A DNA stretch of 64,000 bases from Sulfurimonas sp. (GTDB lineage Bacteria; Campylobacterota; Campylobacteria; Campylobacterales; Sulfurimonadaceae): NCBI GenBank assembly GCA_021732045.1, contig JAKFWK010000004.1:1-64000 (forward strand). The letters are read 5' to 3'. Shown piece by piece: positions 24,720 through 35,080 of this stretch. The notes under the pieces are model-generated. The model was given only the letters and a program-made list of their open reading frames with translations, was not told the origin of the DNA and did no database searches. Position 1 is the first letter of the stretch. Each line of letters opens with the position of its first letter. Made by a program: the position numbers and the translations under genes.

Positions 24720-26776
24720 TTTTGAGTTATTGCGAGCTTTCGAGCTGAGCAACTCTCATAGCTTCTCATTATTTGAGCTATCTCCAAATCATATCCGTAG
24801 GTGTCTATATATGTATAAATTATCACCTCTGCACCATCAAAATTTTGTTTCTCTAAAAGCTGCGAAACTCTTGCATAAAAACCAACTTTTATAAGCTCCT
24901 CAACCTTAACTCGTCTCTCTTTTATTTCTGCAAGTTCACCTAATCTACTTTTAATATCTTTTATATTTCCACTCAAAGCAAACTCTTCGCACTCGCCCAT
25001 GATAAAAAACCAGTGTTTTTCAAGAAGTACTCCCAACACACTGCCTTTAAGCGAGCTATTTTCATCCAAAATCTCATAGCATAACCTAAAGTTGTTATTT
25101 TGATATGCTTCTTGAAGTTTTTGCGCATTTATATACTCTAGCTTCAATTTTTGCACTCTATTTTCAATCCCAAATGCTGATTCTAGTGCTTCAATCCTAC
25201 TATCCAATAAACTTAGCTCACCACTTTTTATGAAACTCTCAATGCGCTCCAGCTCTATTTCAATCTCAGAACTTAATGTTTTAAAATTTGGAATCTCTCT
25301 TAATTCTGGATTTGAAGCTATAAGCTGATCTATTTTTTTATAATCTTTATCATTTACTGCTCTTAAAAACTCAATAAAATCCGCGTTGTGAGCTAAGATT
25401 AACTTAACAATATTCCTCTTTGAAGGAACTGCTTTATAGCTACTAAGCAGAGCTTTTGCTTCACTTTTTTCTCCCCTTATAAGTAATTTTTGTGCACTTA
25501 AAAGTGTATCTTTAAAAATCTGTTCTGTTTTTTTATACTCTGTTGTTTCTCTTAATTGTATAAATTTATCAGAAATAAGATAGATAAGTGCGTATTTTTC
25601 CTCTCTATAAAGCTCTTTAAATCTTGGGTAGTTTTTAAACGCCAAAAACAGCTCTTTAACCTGATTTTTTTTACTCTCCACATCATCATATATTTCTAAC
25701 ATCTGTTTTGCTTTTGCAGTGTCATTTTTCTCTAATGCCTTAGTTGCCTCTATATATCTCTTTCTGTAGCGTTCTTCTAGAGTCTTAAATGTTTGGGAAT
25801 TCCGAAGCATAGGCTCTTTTGTAACAAGCTCATACGCCTCTTTTATGCAGTTATGAAGAGCTAATGATTTTAGTTTCTCTTCAGTTGGAAGCTTTATGGT
25901 TGAAATTTTGTTATTTTGCAGAAGAGCCACCAAAAAACCATTATCGGCGATATCTATCTTAATTGGTTTTGAGCTAAACTCAATATACTTTTTTATGACC
26001 ACTTTTAAATTTTTTATATCAATAATAGAGACAAATTTTGCATCTGTGATTATCATTGCGAAATCTCTGTTTTGCATCATAATAATCTCTTTTATAGATG
26101 AAAATGTTGTTTTGATAACTCTTTTTGAGTTTGGATTTTCTAGTGAAATTATCTCTATTCCACCATTTTTATCTCCACAAATTAAGTTATTCTCATCTAT
26201 AAAAGAGAGTGCAGTTATACGATTGTAAACTATTTTTAGCCTAGCCACTCTGCTACTCATATCAATCACTTCTAGCGTGCCGTCAGAAAAACTAAGTGCG
26301 ATATAATTTTTATAAAATGTAAAAAGATTTATATATTTATTGTTACTAAAACTGTGGATAACATTTCGTAGCGGATATAATCTGGATATCAAAAATTGCT
26401 GTTCATATCTATATTTTAAAACTTGTAAATTATTAATTACAACTATTACATATTTTGAAGATGCGTCAAAGCTTAATTTTGAAATTGGGTTACTTGCAAC
26501 AGAGATTGTTTGAATAAGTTCTCTCTTTTTTATGTTGATTATATAAATATATTGATTATCAACAAAAGCAAACAGTTTATGATTTGGACTAAAGCAAAAA
26601 AATTTTGTATCTTGATTTAAAAATTGACTTTTTATCTCTTTTTTTTCTTGGAATGTGAGAAAGTTATAGAAGTTTATACCATCATTTTTTGTGCTGTAAA
26701 CTATATTTTCATCATCCAGGATTGCAAAATCCGTTATATCGGACTTTGCAACTAGATACTCATCTATACCAAACAC
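24716..26776 (-). CDS. Beta-propeller plus alpha-solenoid protein, unknown function
   Basis: A 686-residue protein without signal peptide or membrane segments. Residues 1-300 consist of repeated four-strand blades of WD40 type (for example FFCFSPNHKLFAFVDNQYIY and ALSFSDGTLEVIDM), giving about seven blades. Residues 305-686 are almost entirely short amphipathic helices in TPR-like pairs. The propeller-then-solenoid order resembles eukaryotic coatomer subunits. I do not recognise an enzymatic motif, so a scaffold role is the simplest reading. The long coding region has no internal disruption and its own promoter region. Confidence 0.75.
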   Translation of the reverse strand: MFGIDEYLVAKSDITDFAILDDENIVYSTKNDGINFYNFLTFQEKKEIKSQFLNQDTKFFCFSPNHKLFAFVDNQYIYIINIKKRELIQTISVASNPISKLSFDASSKYVIVVINNLQVLKYRYEQQFLISRLYPLRNVIHSFSNNKYINLFTFYKNYIALSFSDGTLEVIDMSSRVARLKIVYNRITALSFIDENNLICGDKNGGIEIISLENPNSKRVIKTTFSSIKEIIMMQNRDFAMIITDAKFVSIIDIKNLKVVIKKYIEFSSKPIKIDIADNGFLVALLQNNKISTIKLPTEEKLKSLALHNCIKEAYELVTKEPMLRNSQTFKTLEERYRKRYIEATKALEKNDTAKAKQMLEIYDDVESKKNQVKELFLAFKNYPRFKELYREEKYALIYLISDKFIQLRETTEYKKTEQIFKDTLLSAQKLLIRGEKSEAKALLSSYKAVPSKRNIVKLILAHNADFIEFLRAVNDKDYKKIDQLIASNPELREIPNFKTLSSEIEIELERIESFIKSGELSLLDSRIEALESAFGIENRVQKLKLEYINAQKLQEAYQNNNFRLCYEILDENSSLKGSVLGVLLEKHWFFIMGECEEFALSGNIKDIKSRLGELAEIKERRVKVEELIKVGFYARVSQLLEKQNFDGAEVIIYTYIDTYGYDLEIAQIMRSYESCSARKLAITQN

Positions 26777-26785
26777 GAAATAAAA

Positions 26786-27760
26786 TTATTTATCTTTTTC
26801 TTCTACTTCTGAGTAAGCTTTCATAAGGTGTTTACCCATTTGACGCTCAAATTCATCCCAGTTGTGGTAATCTTTCAACTCCGCAGATGCATCCGGCTTA
26901 ACTTCATAACTCTCTTTACCATCAGCATAACCTTTTTGTGCCCACTTTAAAACAACTTTAAAATAGTTTAAAAATGGATCAATAGTTTTATGCATTTCAC
27001 CTGATGGGCCATGTCCTGGAACATAAAGGTCATATTTTTTGTAACCTTTTTTTTGAGCAAGGATATCTTCAAGAAGCTCAATATTTCCATATATACTAGA
27101 GCTTTCATCCATACCTCCAAGACGACAATCCATTAGGTTATCACCTAACCATAATGTATTAGACTCAACATGCTCTATTAGGATGTCTGTATCAGTGTGT
27201 GCTCGTTCAGGATGAAAAACTCTAAAAGTTTGCCCATCAACTTTAAGAACATCTCCATCTTTTAAGACTTTTGTCGGGAAAGGAAACGGTCCATCTGTGC
27301 CTTTTAAATTTTTTGAAAGACCCTCTAGAATGTTATACCATACTCTAGCTTCCCCATCTTTTGCAGCCTTAATCATATTTGGATGAGCATAGCTCTGCGC
27401 GTTAGGAAATGCTTCTTGAAATGCCTTGCCAGCAAACCAATGATCCCCATGTTTATGTGTATTTAAAATAGCAAGTACTGGTTTTTTTGTAACTTTTTTA
27501 TATTCAGCGACAATTTTTTTACCAACATTATAGTTCCCACCTGGGTCAATTACAATAGTACCGTTTTTACCCTCTACAAATGAGGGATTATTCATGAAAC
27601 CTTCATTCTCAACACTTGGATTCTCTGGCGGGCCATGCATAATCCATACATTTTTAGTAACTTTTTTAAACTTGAACTCTCCAAGCTTTCCAAGCGTAAA
27701 AGCATTTAGTGATAGCGAAAGTGCAATTACTGCTGTGATTATAAAACTAATTTTTTTCAT
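26786..27760 (-). CDS. Exported MBL-fold metallo-hydrolase, SoxH-like
   Basis: A 324-residue protein with a signal peptide (residues 1-20) and a metallo-beta-lactamase core. The zinc motif is THKHGDHW (H102, H104, D106, H107). Further ligand regions are FHPERAHTD, WLGDN and VPGHGP. It resembles the SoxH/quinoprotein-relay group of periplasmic zinc hydrolases and is a distant paralogue of the sox-operon enzyme at 1558-2535. It follows the upstream lipoprotein and SQR region but is transcribed on its own. Substrate unknown. Confidence 0.75.
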   Translation of the reverse strand: MKKISFIITAVIALSLSLNAFTLGKLGEFKFKKVTKNVWIMHGPPENPSVENEGFMNNPSFVEGKNGTIVIDPGGNYNVGKKIVAEYKKVTKKPVLAILNTHKHGDHWFAGKAFQEAFPNAQSYAHPNMIKAAKDGEARVWYNILEGLSKNLKGTDGPFPFPTKVLKDGDVLKVDGQTFRVFHPERAHTDTDILIEHVESNTLWLGDNLMDCRLGGMDESSSIYGNIELLEDILAQKKGYKKYDLYVPGHGPSGEMHKTIDPFLNYFKVVLKWAQKGYADGKESYEVKPDASAELKDYHNWDEFERQMGKHLMKAYSEVEEKDK

Positions 27761-27919
27761 CTTTTTCCTATTTGTGTTAATTTTATGAGCCTAATTTTAA
27801 TACCAAATTTAACTAACTGAATATATAAAATATGCTCCAAGGATTCTACATTTTTAAGCCTTAAGGGCGTTTTAAATAAAAATTCATCCTACTGTTTTTA
27901 TACAACTAAATTTTTATGT

Positions 27920-27925
27920 TATGAT
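27920..27925 (+). promoter_or_regulatory. -10 box ahead of the small lipoprotein gene
   Basis: TATGAT after a T-rich stretch lies about 28 bp before the ATG at 27953. The rest of this 190-bp divergent region is AT-rich and shows no further clear site. Confidence 0.4.
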
Positions 27926-27952
27926 TTGCTTATCTAAAAATGGAGATTAAAT

Positions 27953-28285
27953 ATGAGCAGTAGTATCAAAAAAACTGGATTATTTTTTGGATCGATTGTG
28001 GCAATTTCGCTTTTAACATTTAGTGGATGCGCAAGAATAGGAAATGATTTTAATTCACACCGTGTAGAGCAAATTAAAGTTGATGAAACATCTCAGAGTG
28101 ATATTGTTTTAATGTTTGGGCAACCTTGGCGCAAGGGAATGGAAAATGGTATCACAATGTGGACTTATGGTCGCTACACTTATCGTCTTATAGGCGAAAC
28201 AGACACTAAAGATCTTGTTATTAAGTTCAATAAAGATGGAAAAGTAAGTTCATACACTTTTAATTCAACTGTGAATGAAAAATAG
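27953..28285 (+). CDS. BamE/SmpA-like lipoprotein
   Basis: A 110-residue protein with a lipoprotein signal (lipobox FSGC, Cys26). The mature domain has the helix-helix-sheet pattern of SmpA/OmlA/BamE folds: SQSDIVLMFGQPWRKGMENG then MWTYGRYTYRLIG and LVIKFNKDGKV. BamE belongs to the outer-membrane protein assembly complex, but many small lipoproteins share this fold, so a Bam role is only possible. It is a single gene between divergent and convergent neighbours. Confidence 0.65.
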   Translation: MSSSIKKTGLFFGSIVAISLLTFSGCARIGNDFNSHRVEQIKVDETSQSDIVLMFGQPWRKGMENGITMWTYGRYTYRLIGETDTKDLVIKFNKDGKVSSYTFNSTVNEK

Positions 28286-28307
28286 TTTGTCTGTAAAAAT
28301 TAAATAA

Positions 28308-28331
28308 GAAGCCCTATAAATATAAGGCTTC
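28308..28331 (-). terminator. Hairpin between lipoprotein and SQR genes
   Basis: GAAGCC (28308-28313) and GGCTTC (28326-28331) can pair, with TATA/TATA pairing inside the loop. On the minus strand TTATTTAATTTTT follows, so it probably ends the SQR transcript and may also act on the lipoprotein transcript. Confidence 0.5.
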
Positions 28332-28416
28332 CTAAAAAGATTTACAAACTACTAACGCAGATATCTCACGAAACAAAAAAGTTGCTCTATCTCTTTGCAG
28401 AGAATAGAGTCTTAAG

Positions 28417-29898
28417 TTATGCTCTACCTGAGAGCATTCCATACATAGTCATTGGTTTAAGTATATAAACTTTTAGTAACCACATTATCCATCTCTCTTT
28501 AGTTGGATCAAGAGGGAACGATGGAGTTGGTTTTTTAGTCCAATTGAACTCAGCCATCATAACTGTTCCAATGCCTGTAATTAATGGGCAAACAGTATAT
28601 CCATCATACTTAGATGTAGGCTCTTTGCCACCCATCGCAGAGATAACATTGTTGACCAATACCTTATATTGCTTACGAACTGAACCACCTGTCTTGCCCA
28701 TCGGAACACCGACAACATCACCTAAAGACCAAACATTTGGGAAGAAAGAAGATTTTAAAGTCTCTTTGTCAACAGTAACAAAACCAGGTCCCTGCGAACC
28801 AAGCTCCGATTGACCTACGACATCTGGAGCTTTCATGGGCGGAGAAACATGCATAAAGTCATATTTAACCTGTACTGGCTCACTAACTTTTACCTCTTTT
28901 ACGATTTTATCGCCCATCTCGTCTTCAACTTCTGTCTTCTCCATTCTCCATTTATCGAATGTTGCCGTTTTAGTTGCTGTATCTACTGCTACTAAATTGT
29001 GTTTATAGTTCCATTTAAAGCCTCTTGCCTCAAACTGCTTAACAATTGCATCATGATATTCAGGAACACCAAACATTTTTCCACCATCTGGATAGAGAGT
29101 TAACTCAACCTTATCACGAACACCAGCTTCTACAAGACGAGCATGAGTTAAATACATAATTTTCTTAGGTGCACCACCACATTTAATAGGCGTATTAGGC
29201 TCAGTAAATAGTGCTTGTAGTTTCTCAGGGCCTTTGTGAGCTTTTGCCTTAGCGACTAACTCCTGAATACCAGCCCATGTTGCTACTGCACCATCTTGGA
29301 AGTAGATTGAGTGCAATCCATCTTTAGTGATTGTGTTTTTAGTTGCGGCATTATCCTTGCCATTTGAAGTAATCACGCCATCAAGACCTTTAATTGCCGC
29401 ATAATTAAGCATAACACCAGTCGCAATAATAAGCTGATCGTAAACTATTACCTGTGTTCCATCAACAGTTACTTTGTTGTTTTTTGGATCAAAAGCAGTA
29501 ACACTACCCTTAATTAGTTTTACGCCCTTAGGTACGAATTCATCTCTATTATATTGAATATCATCAATCTTCCAAATTCCACCAGCTACAAGAGTTTGCC
29601 CAGGCTGATAAGATACGGATAGCGGATCAGGTTCAATTACAGTAATATCTGCATTGTTAATTGAGTTGTTAAGGCGAGCTGCTGTACTCATTCCGCCTAA
29701 ACCACCACCAACTATAACTATCTTCCCTTTAACATCGGAAGAAGCGCTAACTTCAGATGTTCCAATTGTAGTACCCGCTATTACAGATGCAGCCAATGGA
29801 GAGAGCGTTAAATATTTTAAAGCTTCACGACGAGACATAATCTCAGGATGTTTATCAACTTCTTTTAAAATCTCTTCTAAAATTTGATTTTTGCTCAT
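28417..29898 (-). CDS. sqr: Sulfide:quinone oxidoreductase with Tat signal
   Basis: A 493-residue FAD/NAD-fold protein. The flavin motif is KIVIVGGGLGGMS (59-71). The two redox cysteines C240 (PIKCGGAPKKIMYL) and C437 (YTVCPLITG) lie in contexts typical of type II SQR. It should oxidise sulfide to sulfane or polysulfide and reduce quinone at the membrane. Unusually it has a 55-residue N-terminal extension with a twin-arginine signal (SRREALKYLTLSPLAA, 22-37), implying periplasmic export. The C-terminal hydrophobic segment (IMWLLKVYILKPM) suits membrane attachment. It could also be a related flavoprotein, but the cysteine pair favours SQR. Confidence 0.8.
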   Translation of the reverse strand: MSKNQILEEILKEVDKHPEIMSRREALKYLTLSPLAASVIAGTTIGTSEVSASSDVKGKIVIVGGGLGGMSTAARLNNSINNADITVIEPDPLSVSYQPGQTLVAGGIWKIDDIQYNRDEFVPKGVKLIKGSVTAFDPKNNKVTVDGTQVIVYDQLIIATGVMLNYAAIKGLDGVITSNGKDNAATKNTITKDGLHSIYFQDGAVATWAGIQELVAKAKAHKGPEKLQALFTEPNTPIKCGGAPKKIMYLTHARLVEAGVRDKVELTLYPDGGKMFGVPEYHDAIVKQFEARGFKWNYKHNLVAVDTATKTATFDKWRMEKTEVEDEMGDKIVKEVKVSEPVQVKYDFMHVSPPMKAPDVVGQSELGSQGPGFVTVDKETLKSSFFPNVWSLGDVVGVPMGKTGGSVRKQYKVLVNNVISAMGGKEPTSKYDGYTVCPLITGIGTVMMAEFNWTKKPTPSFPLDPTKERWIMWLLKVYILKPMTMYGMLSGRA

Positions 29899-30106
29899 TA
29901 TGATTTCCTTTTTTTACTGGAGTTATTGCGCAACTTCTTTTTACCAAATCCATCTAAAAACTTTCATACTGTAAATGAATGGTAAATGAAATATTCGATA
30001 GATTCTACATTTGAAAAACTTAAAATTTTCTAAAATACTAAGTTTTTTGATAATTTTATCTCTTTTTCAGTGCTTTTGTATCAATAAAACCTAGTTAATT
30101 ATTTAC

Positions 30107-31699
30107 TTAATAATTATAGATTTTATTTATAATAAGCTGTGGTGATACAGCCCCGTTATACTCATTTTTTGTAACTCTGTAGCTACAAGTAAGTTTTCTA
30201 TTTTCGGGCATCTCTAGGAGTTGATAAAAGAGTATGAGCTCCAAAGTTTTTCTCTCATGCGAGAATTGTCTGATTGTTATTTTTGAGTGAGATCTATCTC
30301 TTCCCATACTATTTATGCTTATGATTTCGGCCTCTTTTACTAAAAAAAGTGGGCGCAGGTTTGCCTCACCGTAGGGCTCAAAACTCTCCAATAACTCTAA
30401 AAATTCTATATCTATCTCATCGCTAGACACTATTCCGATAAACTTCTCTTTGGGTATAAAATCTTTCTTATCTAAAGACAATGCGCTTTTGTTTATGGCA
30501 ACTCTAAACTCATCTATATTTTTTACCTCAAGCCCAAGTCCTGCTGCCATTTTATGACCGCCAAACTTTGTTAGATAGCTCTCATTTGCTTTGATAAGCT
30601 TGTAAATATCGACTTCGCCTACGCTTCTTGCACTTCCTTTTGCGACACCATCTTTACAGCTTAGCACGATTGCTGGTTTTTCAAACTGGTTTACAACTCT
30701 TGATGCAACAATTCCTACAACGCCCTCGTGCCAATTATCTCCGGCGACAACAATGACACTATCATTCTCGTTTACGCACAAGAGTGCCTCTTTCGTCGTC
30801 GCTGATTCGTTCTCTTTTCTAAGCTCATTTAGAGAATTTAGTATCTCAAACTGCACAAACGCCTTCTCGACAGTTTTGGCAGTCAAGAACTCTAAGGCAA
30901 TGCTCGCATCTTCAAGTCTTCCTGCTGAGTTTATCCGAGGTGCAATCTGAAAACCAATATCTTCGGAACTAATGACGGATTTATTTAAAAAATCTCTTAT
31001 AATGATAGAAGATGGCCTGTTTGAGTGCATCAAAAGCTTTAATCCCTCTTTTACAAGAATTCTGTTTATATCAACAAGAGGCATAATATCTGCGATAATA
31101 GCAACACATAAAATATCCAAAAATAATCTCATATCTATATTTAGATTTAGCTCTTTTTTCAGAAGTCCAAGAAGTAGCCAAGCGACTTGCGCTCCGCAAA
31201 TCTCTTTAAATGGATAGTCGCAATTTGGGAGTTTTGGGTCAATGATGGCGTAAGCATCTGGCAAGAGATCTGATGGTGTATGATGATCAGTAATGATAAG
31301 CTCAATGCCTCTTTGTTTGCAGATATTTGCTGCTTCAACTGCAGTTATACCGTTATCGACCGTTATGATTAAATTAGCATCGATTCTCTCTAGCAAGTTT
31401 GGACTAACTCCATAGCCATCTCTAAATCTGTTTGGTATTATAACTTCAAGAGGATAAGGAATCTGTCTAAAAAAATCAACCATTATTGCACTTGAGCTTA
31501 CGCCATCGACATCATAATCGCCAACAAGAACTATTTTTTTTCTCTCTTTTATAGCTTCTGCAATTTTTTTTGCTGATTTTGTTGCATCTTGAAGTAGATT
31601 TGGATCTGGGATTTGTGATAGTTTTTTATCACCATCACCAAACCTCTTTGAAAGCAGTTCAAAGAGAGTCTGTTTTGTTAGTAGTGGAGCATTTTCCAT
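30107..31699 (-). CDS. recJ: Single-stranded-DNA exonuclease RecJ
   Basis: A 530-residue DHH-family 5'-3' exonuclease for recombination and mismatch repair. The catalytic motifs VGDYDVDGVSS, VDNGIT, ITDHHTP and PRINSAGRLEDAS are present, and the OB-fold lies toward the C-terminus. It is somewhat shorter than E. coli RecJ (577) but no motif is missing. It lies 9 nt downstream of pyrG. Confidence 0.95.
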   Translation of the reverse strand: MENAPLLTKQTLFELLSKRFGDGDKKLSQIPDPNLLQDATKSAKKIAEAIKERKKIVLVGDYDVDGVSSSAIMVDFFRQIPYPLEVIIPNRFRDGYGVSPNLLERIDANLIITVDNGITAVEAANICKQRGIELIITDHHTPSDLLPDAYAIIDPKLPNCDYPFKEICGAQVAWLLLGLLKKELNLNIDMRLFLDILCVAIIADIMPLVDINRILVKEGLKLLMHSNRPSSIIIRDFLNKSVISSEDIGFQIAPRINSAGRLEDASIALEFLTAKTVEKAFVQFEILNSLNELRKENESATTKEALLCVNENDSVIVVAGDNWHEGVVGIVASRVVNQFEKPAIVLSCKDGVAKGSARSVGEVDIYKLIKANESYLTKFGGHKMAAGLGLEVKNIDEFRVAINKSALSLDKKDFIPKEKFIGIVSSDEIDIEFLELLESFEPYGEANLRPLFLVKEAEIISINSMGRDRSHSKITIRQFSHERKTLELILFYQLLEMPENRKLTCSYRVTKNEYNGAVSPQLIINKIYNY

Positions 31700-31708
31700 A
31701 TAGAAAAA

Positions 31709-33328
31709 TTACTCAGCGTCTAGTGTTGCTTGAACAAATGCCAATATTGAAGGGTTTGGAGTTTGCAGTCTTGAAGTAAACTCTGGATGAAATTGAACTC
31801 CTAAAAACCAAGGATGCCCTTTTATCTCAACAGTTTCAATAAGTCCATCAGACTCACCAGTTACAATCATACCAGCGCCCTCAAGAGCTTCTCTGTAAAT
31901 TGGATTTGCTTCGTAACGGTGACGATGTCTCTCAAATATAGTTTTTGCCCCACCGTAAGCCTTTCTAAGCAGTGAACCATCTTTTGTATCACAAGGATAT
32001 TCACCAAGTCTTAGAGTTCCACCCATTGGTGATTTGTGAGTACGAAGTTGTGTGTTCCCACTTTGATCTAAAAAGTTGTCTATTAGATAAATCATAGGAT
32101 ATGGTGTATTTTCATCAAACTCTACAGAGTTCGCACCCTCAAATCCAAGAACATTTCTTGCATACTCAACAAGTGTTAGCTGCATTCCAAGACAGATACC
32201 GAGATATGGGATTTTATTTTCTCTTGCGTACTTAATAGCCTCTATTTTACCCTCAACTCCACGATTGCCAAATCCGCCTGCAACTAAAACACTATCACAA
32301 TCCTTCAAGAGCTCCTGTGCCCCTCGTGCTTCTATAGCTTCGGAGTCTACCCAGCATATTTCAACACGAGTATCCAAATGAGCGCCGGAATGTATAAGTG
32401 ACTCTGTTAATGATTTGTAAGACTCTTTTAGTTGAAGATACTTTCCAACAAATCCAACTACAACTCTTTTTTTAGGCTGAACTATCTTTTTAACCAGAGC
32501 ATCCCACTCTTCCATATTTGGATTCAACTCATCAAAACCAAGCTCTTTTGCTATAGGACCCAAAATATTTTGTCTTAAAAATGACATCGGTACATCATAT
32601 ATGCTAGCTGCGTCAAGTGCTTCTATGACGCTATTGCTTGAGACATCACAACTCATGGCAAGTTTTTTTCTAAATGTTTTTGGAAGAGGAAGTTCACTTC
32701 TAGCAATTATCATCTGAGGAGTTATACCGATGCGACGAAGCTCTTGAACAGAGTGTTGTGTTGGTTTACTCTTTAACTCGCCAGCAGCTTTTATGAAAGG
32801 AATAAGCGTTACATGAATAAAAAATGTTCCCTCAACCTCATCATCATGCTTCATTTGACGAATCGCCTCCATAAACGGAAGTCCCTCTATGTCGCCAACT
32901 GTTCCGCCAAGCTCCACGATAAGAACTTCATGCCCTTCGCCAGCCTCTTTTATGCGTTTTACAATCTCTCCAACAATATGCGGAATTACTTGAATAGTCT
33001 GCCCAAGATAACCACCTGAACGCTCTCTCTCGATTACGCTTGAGTAAACTTGTCCTGTTGTAAAGTTGCTTGTTTTTAAAAATGAAGTATCTAAAAACCT
33101 CTCATAATTTCCAATGTCTAGGTCGGTCTCAGCGCCATCTTTCGTAACAAAAACCTCGCCATGCTCCAAGGGGCTCATGGTTCCAGGATCAACATTTATG
33201 TATGGATCTATTTTTAACATACCAACATCTTTGCCGGAGTGTTTAAGCAAAGTACCAACACTAGCTGCCGTTATCCCTTTTCCAAGAGAACTTAAAACTC
33301 CACCGGTAACGAAGATATATTTAGTCAT
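31709..33328 (-). CDS. pyrG: CTP synthase
   Basis: A 539-residue enzyme converting UTP, ATP and glutamine to CTP. The N-terminal synthetase domain begins [19 protein letters not shown]. The C-terminal glutaminase domain has nucleophile Cys in LGICLGMQL and the GVQFHPEF His-Glu pair. ATG 33328 is preferred to an in-frame ATG 12 nt upstream because TTGGAG precedes it. recJ follows on the same strand. Confidence 0.96.
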   Translation of the reverse strand: MTKYIFVTGGVLSSLGKGITAASVGTLLKHSGKDVGMLKIDPYINVDPGTMSPLEHGEVFVTKDGAETDLDIGNYERFLDTSFLKTSNFTTGQVYSSVIERERSGGYLGQTIQVIPHIVGEIVKRIKEAGEGHEVLIVELGGTVGDIEGLPFMEAIRQMKHDDEVEGTFFIHVTLIPFIKAAGELKSKPTQHSVQELRRIGITPQMIIARSELPLPKTFRKKLAMSCDVSSNSVIEALDAASIYDVPMSFLRQNILGPIAKELGFDELNPNMEEWDALVKKIVQPKKRVVVGFVGKYLQLKESYKSLTESLIHSGAHLDTRVEICWVDSEAIEARGAQELLKDCDSVLVAGGFGNRGVEGKIEAIKYARENKIPYLGICLGMQLTLVEYARNVLGFEGANSVEFDENTPYPMIYLIDNFLDQSGNTQLRTHKSPMGGTLRLGEYPCDTKDGSLLRKAYGGAKTIFERHRHRYEANPIYREALEGAGMIVTGESDGLIETVEIKGHPWFLGVQFHPEFTSRLQTPNPSILAFVQATLDAE

Positions 33329-33360
33329 AAATGGCTCCAAGATGTTAAATTAAAGTAGGA

Positions 33361-33366
33361 ATTATA
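33361..33366 (-). promoter_or_regulatory. -10 box of the pyrG promoter
   Basis: TATAAT on the minus strand lies 32 bp before the pyrG ATG. Just beyond it is a GTGG-AAA-CCAC dyad (33367-33377). Confidence 0.5.
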
Positions 33367-33454
33367 GTGGAAACCACCTTAAAATGTAGAGTATCTGCTA
33401 GGCTAAAAGAATGTTTTGCTACAATGATAAAATAATATAATCTGAAAGAATTCT

Positions 33455-35080
33455 ATGGATTTTGTACTTTTTTATATCGTTGCTGCGTTGGGCATCTCAA
33501 CTGTTTTAAATCTTATTTTAAAGCGTTTTGGTGTTTCTCAAATCATAGGCTATATTTTTACGGGCACTATCATAGTCTATGCTTTTGATTTGAAAGAGAT
33601 GAATGACTCTGCCCTTTTAGAACATATTGCTGAGTTTGGTATAGTATTTTTGATGTTTACTATCGGACTTGAAATATCTTTGGCAAAAATGAATAGCATG
33701 AAAAAGGAGATATTTTTAAATGGATTTTTACAAGTCAGCCTAACGGCTTTTGTCGTTTATATAATTAGTCATTATTTTTTCAATCTCGGATCAACTCCGG
33801 CCATAATCATATCACTTGCATTCGCACTCTCATCCACTGCCGTTGTTTTGAGCTATCTAAAGAGTTCAAAAGAGATACATAATCCATATGGACAAAAAGC
33901 AACCGGAATACTTATTTTTCAAGATATTGCCGTTATTCCGATTCTGATTCTACTTAGTTTTTTATCAAATGAGGGGCATCAATCAATAGGCATTATCTTA
34001 AGAGACACGGCAATAAGCGCAATAGTAGTTATTGGACTTTTGTTTGTTGTCGGAAAAAGAGTGATGACTTGGCTTTTGCATTTCTCGGCCTCAAGCGAAG
34101 TTGATGAGCTATTTATGGGCTCTGTTCTTTTTATAGTCGTAAGCGCTTCCCTGCTTGCTTCATATATGGGCTTTACCTACTCTCTTGGGGCTTTTGTAGC
34201 AGGAATGATTATAGCTGAAACAAAGTATCATCATAAAGTAGAATCTGATATAGCGCCATTTAAAGATATTCTTCTGGGTACATTTTTCATAGTTGTAGGC
34301 ATGAAGATAGACCTTGTTTTTTTCATAGACAATCTCTCAGTGATTGTGGGTATTTTTGCTCTTATTTTAATTTTAAAAACAGCTGTTATTTTTGCCATTC
34401 TTCGCGTCAGCTCATCAACCACTCTATCTATAAAAACAGCTCTTGCACTTTCACAAGTTGGAGAGTTTTCTTTTGTAATTTTTGCGGTTGCAAACAGTGG
34501 AGGAATACTCTCTAAGGAGTTTGAATCACTCTTTATTCTTGTTGTAATTTTGTCTATGATTATTACCCCATTTTTTATCACCAGAATCAATAATTTTGTA
34601 AACAGCATAAGCAAGCGACCATACCTTGGGCTTAACACATCTGTTTTTGGTTCAAGACAAGACCATGTAATCCTGTGCGGATACAGTACAGTAGGAAAAT
34701 TTGTAGCTAAAAATCTTGACGTTATAGGTGCTCCTTATGTTATCATAGACAACAATCCAAAGCATGTTCAAGAAGCGCTACGAAAAGGAAAAGAAGCATA
34801 TCTTGGAGATATGTCAAAACTCTCTTTGCTAGAGGCACTAAATGCAAAAAATTCAGCAGCAGTGATTGTTACGCTTGACAATATTGACAAAAAAAGAGCA
34901 GTTTGTGAGGCAATTTTAAAACATACAAAAGATATAAATCTAGTTGTAAAGATATCTACACTAGATGACAAGAGAAATTTAAGAGATCTAAAAATCACAT
35001 CAGTCGTTGATGAAAAAATTGAATTAGGGCGAATTCTTGTTGAGAGAATGCTCACATGCCAAATAGGAGCACATAGGTGA
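33455..35080 (+). CDS. Kef-type monovalent cation:proton antiporter with TrkA_N domain
   Basis: A 541-residue protein. Residues 1-380 form about twelve helices of the CPA2 family (SQIIGYIFTGTIIVY, LMFTIGLEISLAKM, FALSSTAVVL, YSLGAFVAGMIIAETKYHH). The cytosolic C-terminal TrkA_N domain opens HVILCGYSTVGKFVAKNL. It is predicted to exchange K+ or Na+ for protons under nucleotide control. It overlaps the following HAD gene by 4 bp, although the two functions have no obvious link. Confidence 0.9.
   Translation: MDFVLFYIVAALGISTVLNLILKRFGVSQIIGYIFTGTIIVYAFDLKEMNDSALLEHIAEFGIVFLMFTIGLEISLAKMNSMKKEIFLNGFLQVSLTAFVVYIISHYFFNLGSTPAIIISLAFALSSTAVVLSYLKSSKEIHNPYGQKATGILIFQDIAVIPILILLSFLSNEGHQSIGIILRDTAISAIVVIGLLFVVGKRVMTWLLHFSASSEVDELFMGSVLFIVVSASLLASYMGFTYSLGAFVAGMIIAETKYHHKVESDIAPFKDILLGTFFIVVGMKIDLVFFIDNLSVIVGIFALILILKTAVIFAILRVSSSTTLSIKTALALSQVGEFSFVIFAVANSGGILSKEFESLFILVVILSMIITPFFITRINNFVNSISKRPYLGLNTSVFGSRQDHVILCGYSTVGKFVAKNLDVIGAPYVIIDNNPKHVQEALRKGKEAYLGDMSKLSLLEALNAKNSAAVIVTLDNIDKKRAVCEAILKHTKDINLVVKISTLDDKRNLRDLKITSVVDEKIELGRILVERMLTCQIGAHR

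Noticed and set aside
27842..30012. Shared GATTCTACATTT upstream of the MBL hydrolase and SQR genes as a common operator
   Set aside because: On the minus strand the shared part is AAATGTAGAATC, whose TAGAAT is most simply a -10 box. The similarity does not extend further, so a specific operator is not supported.
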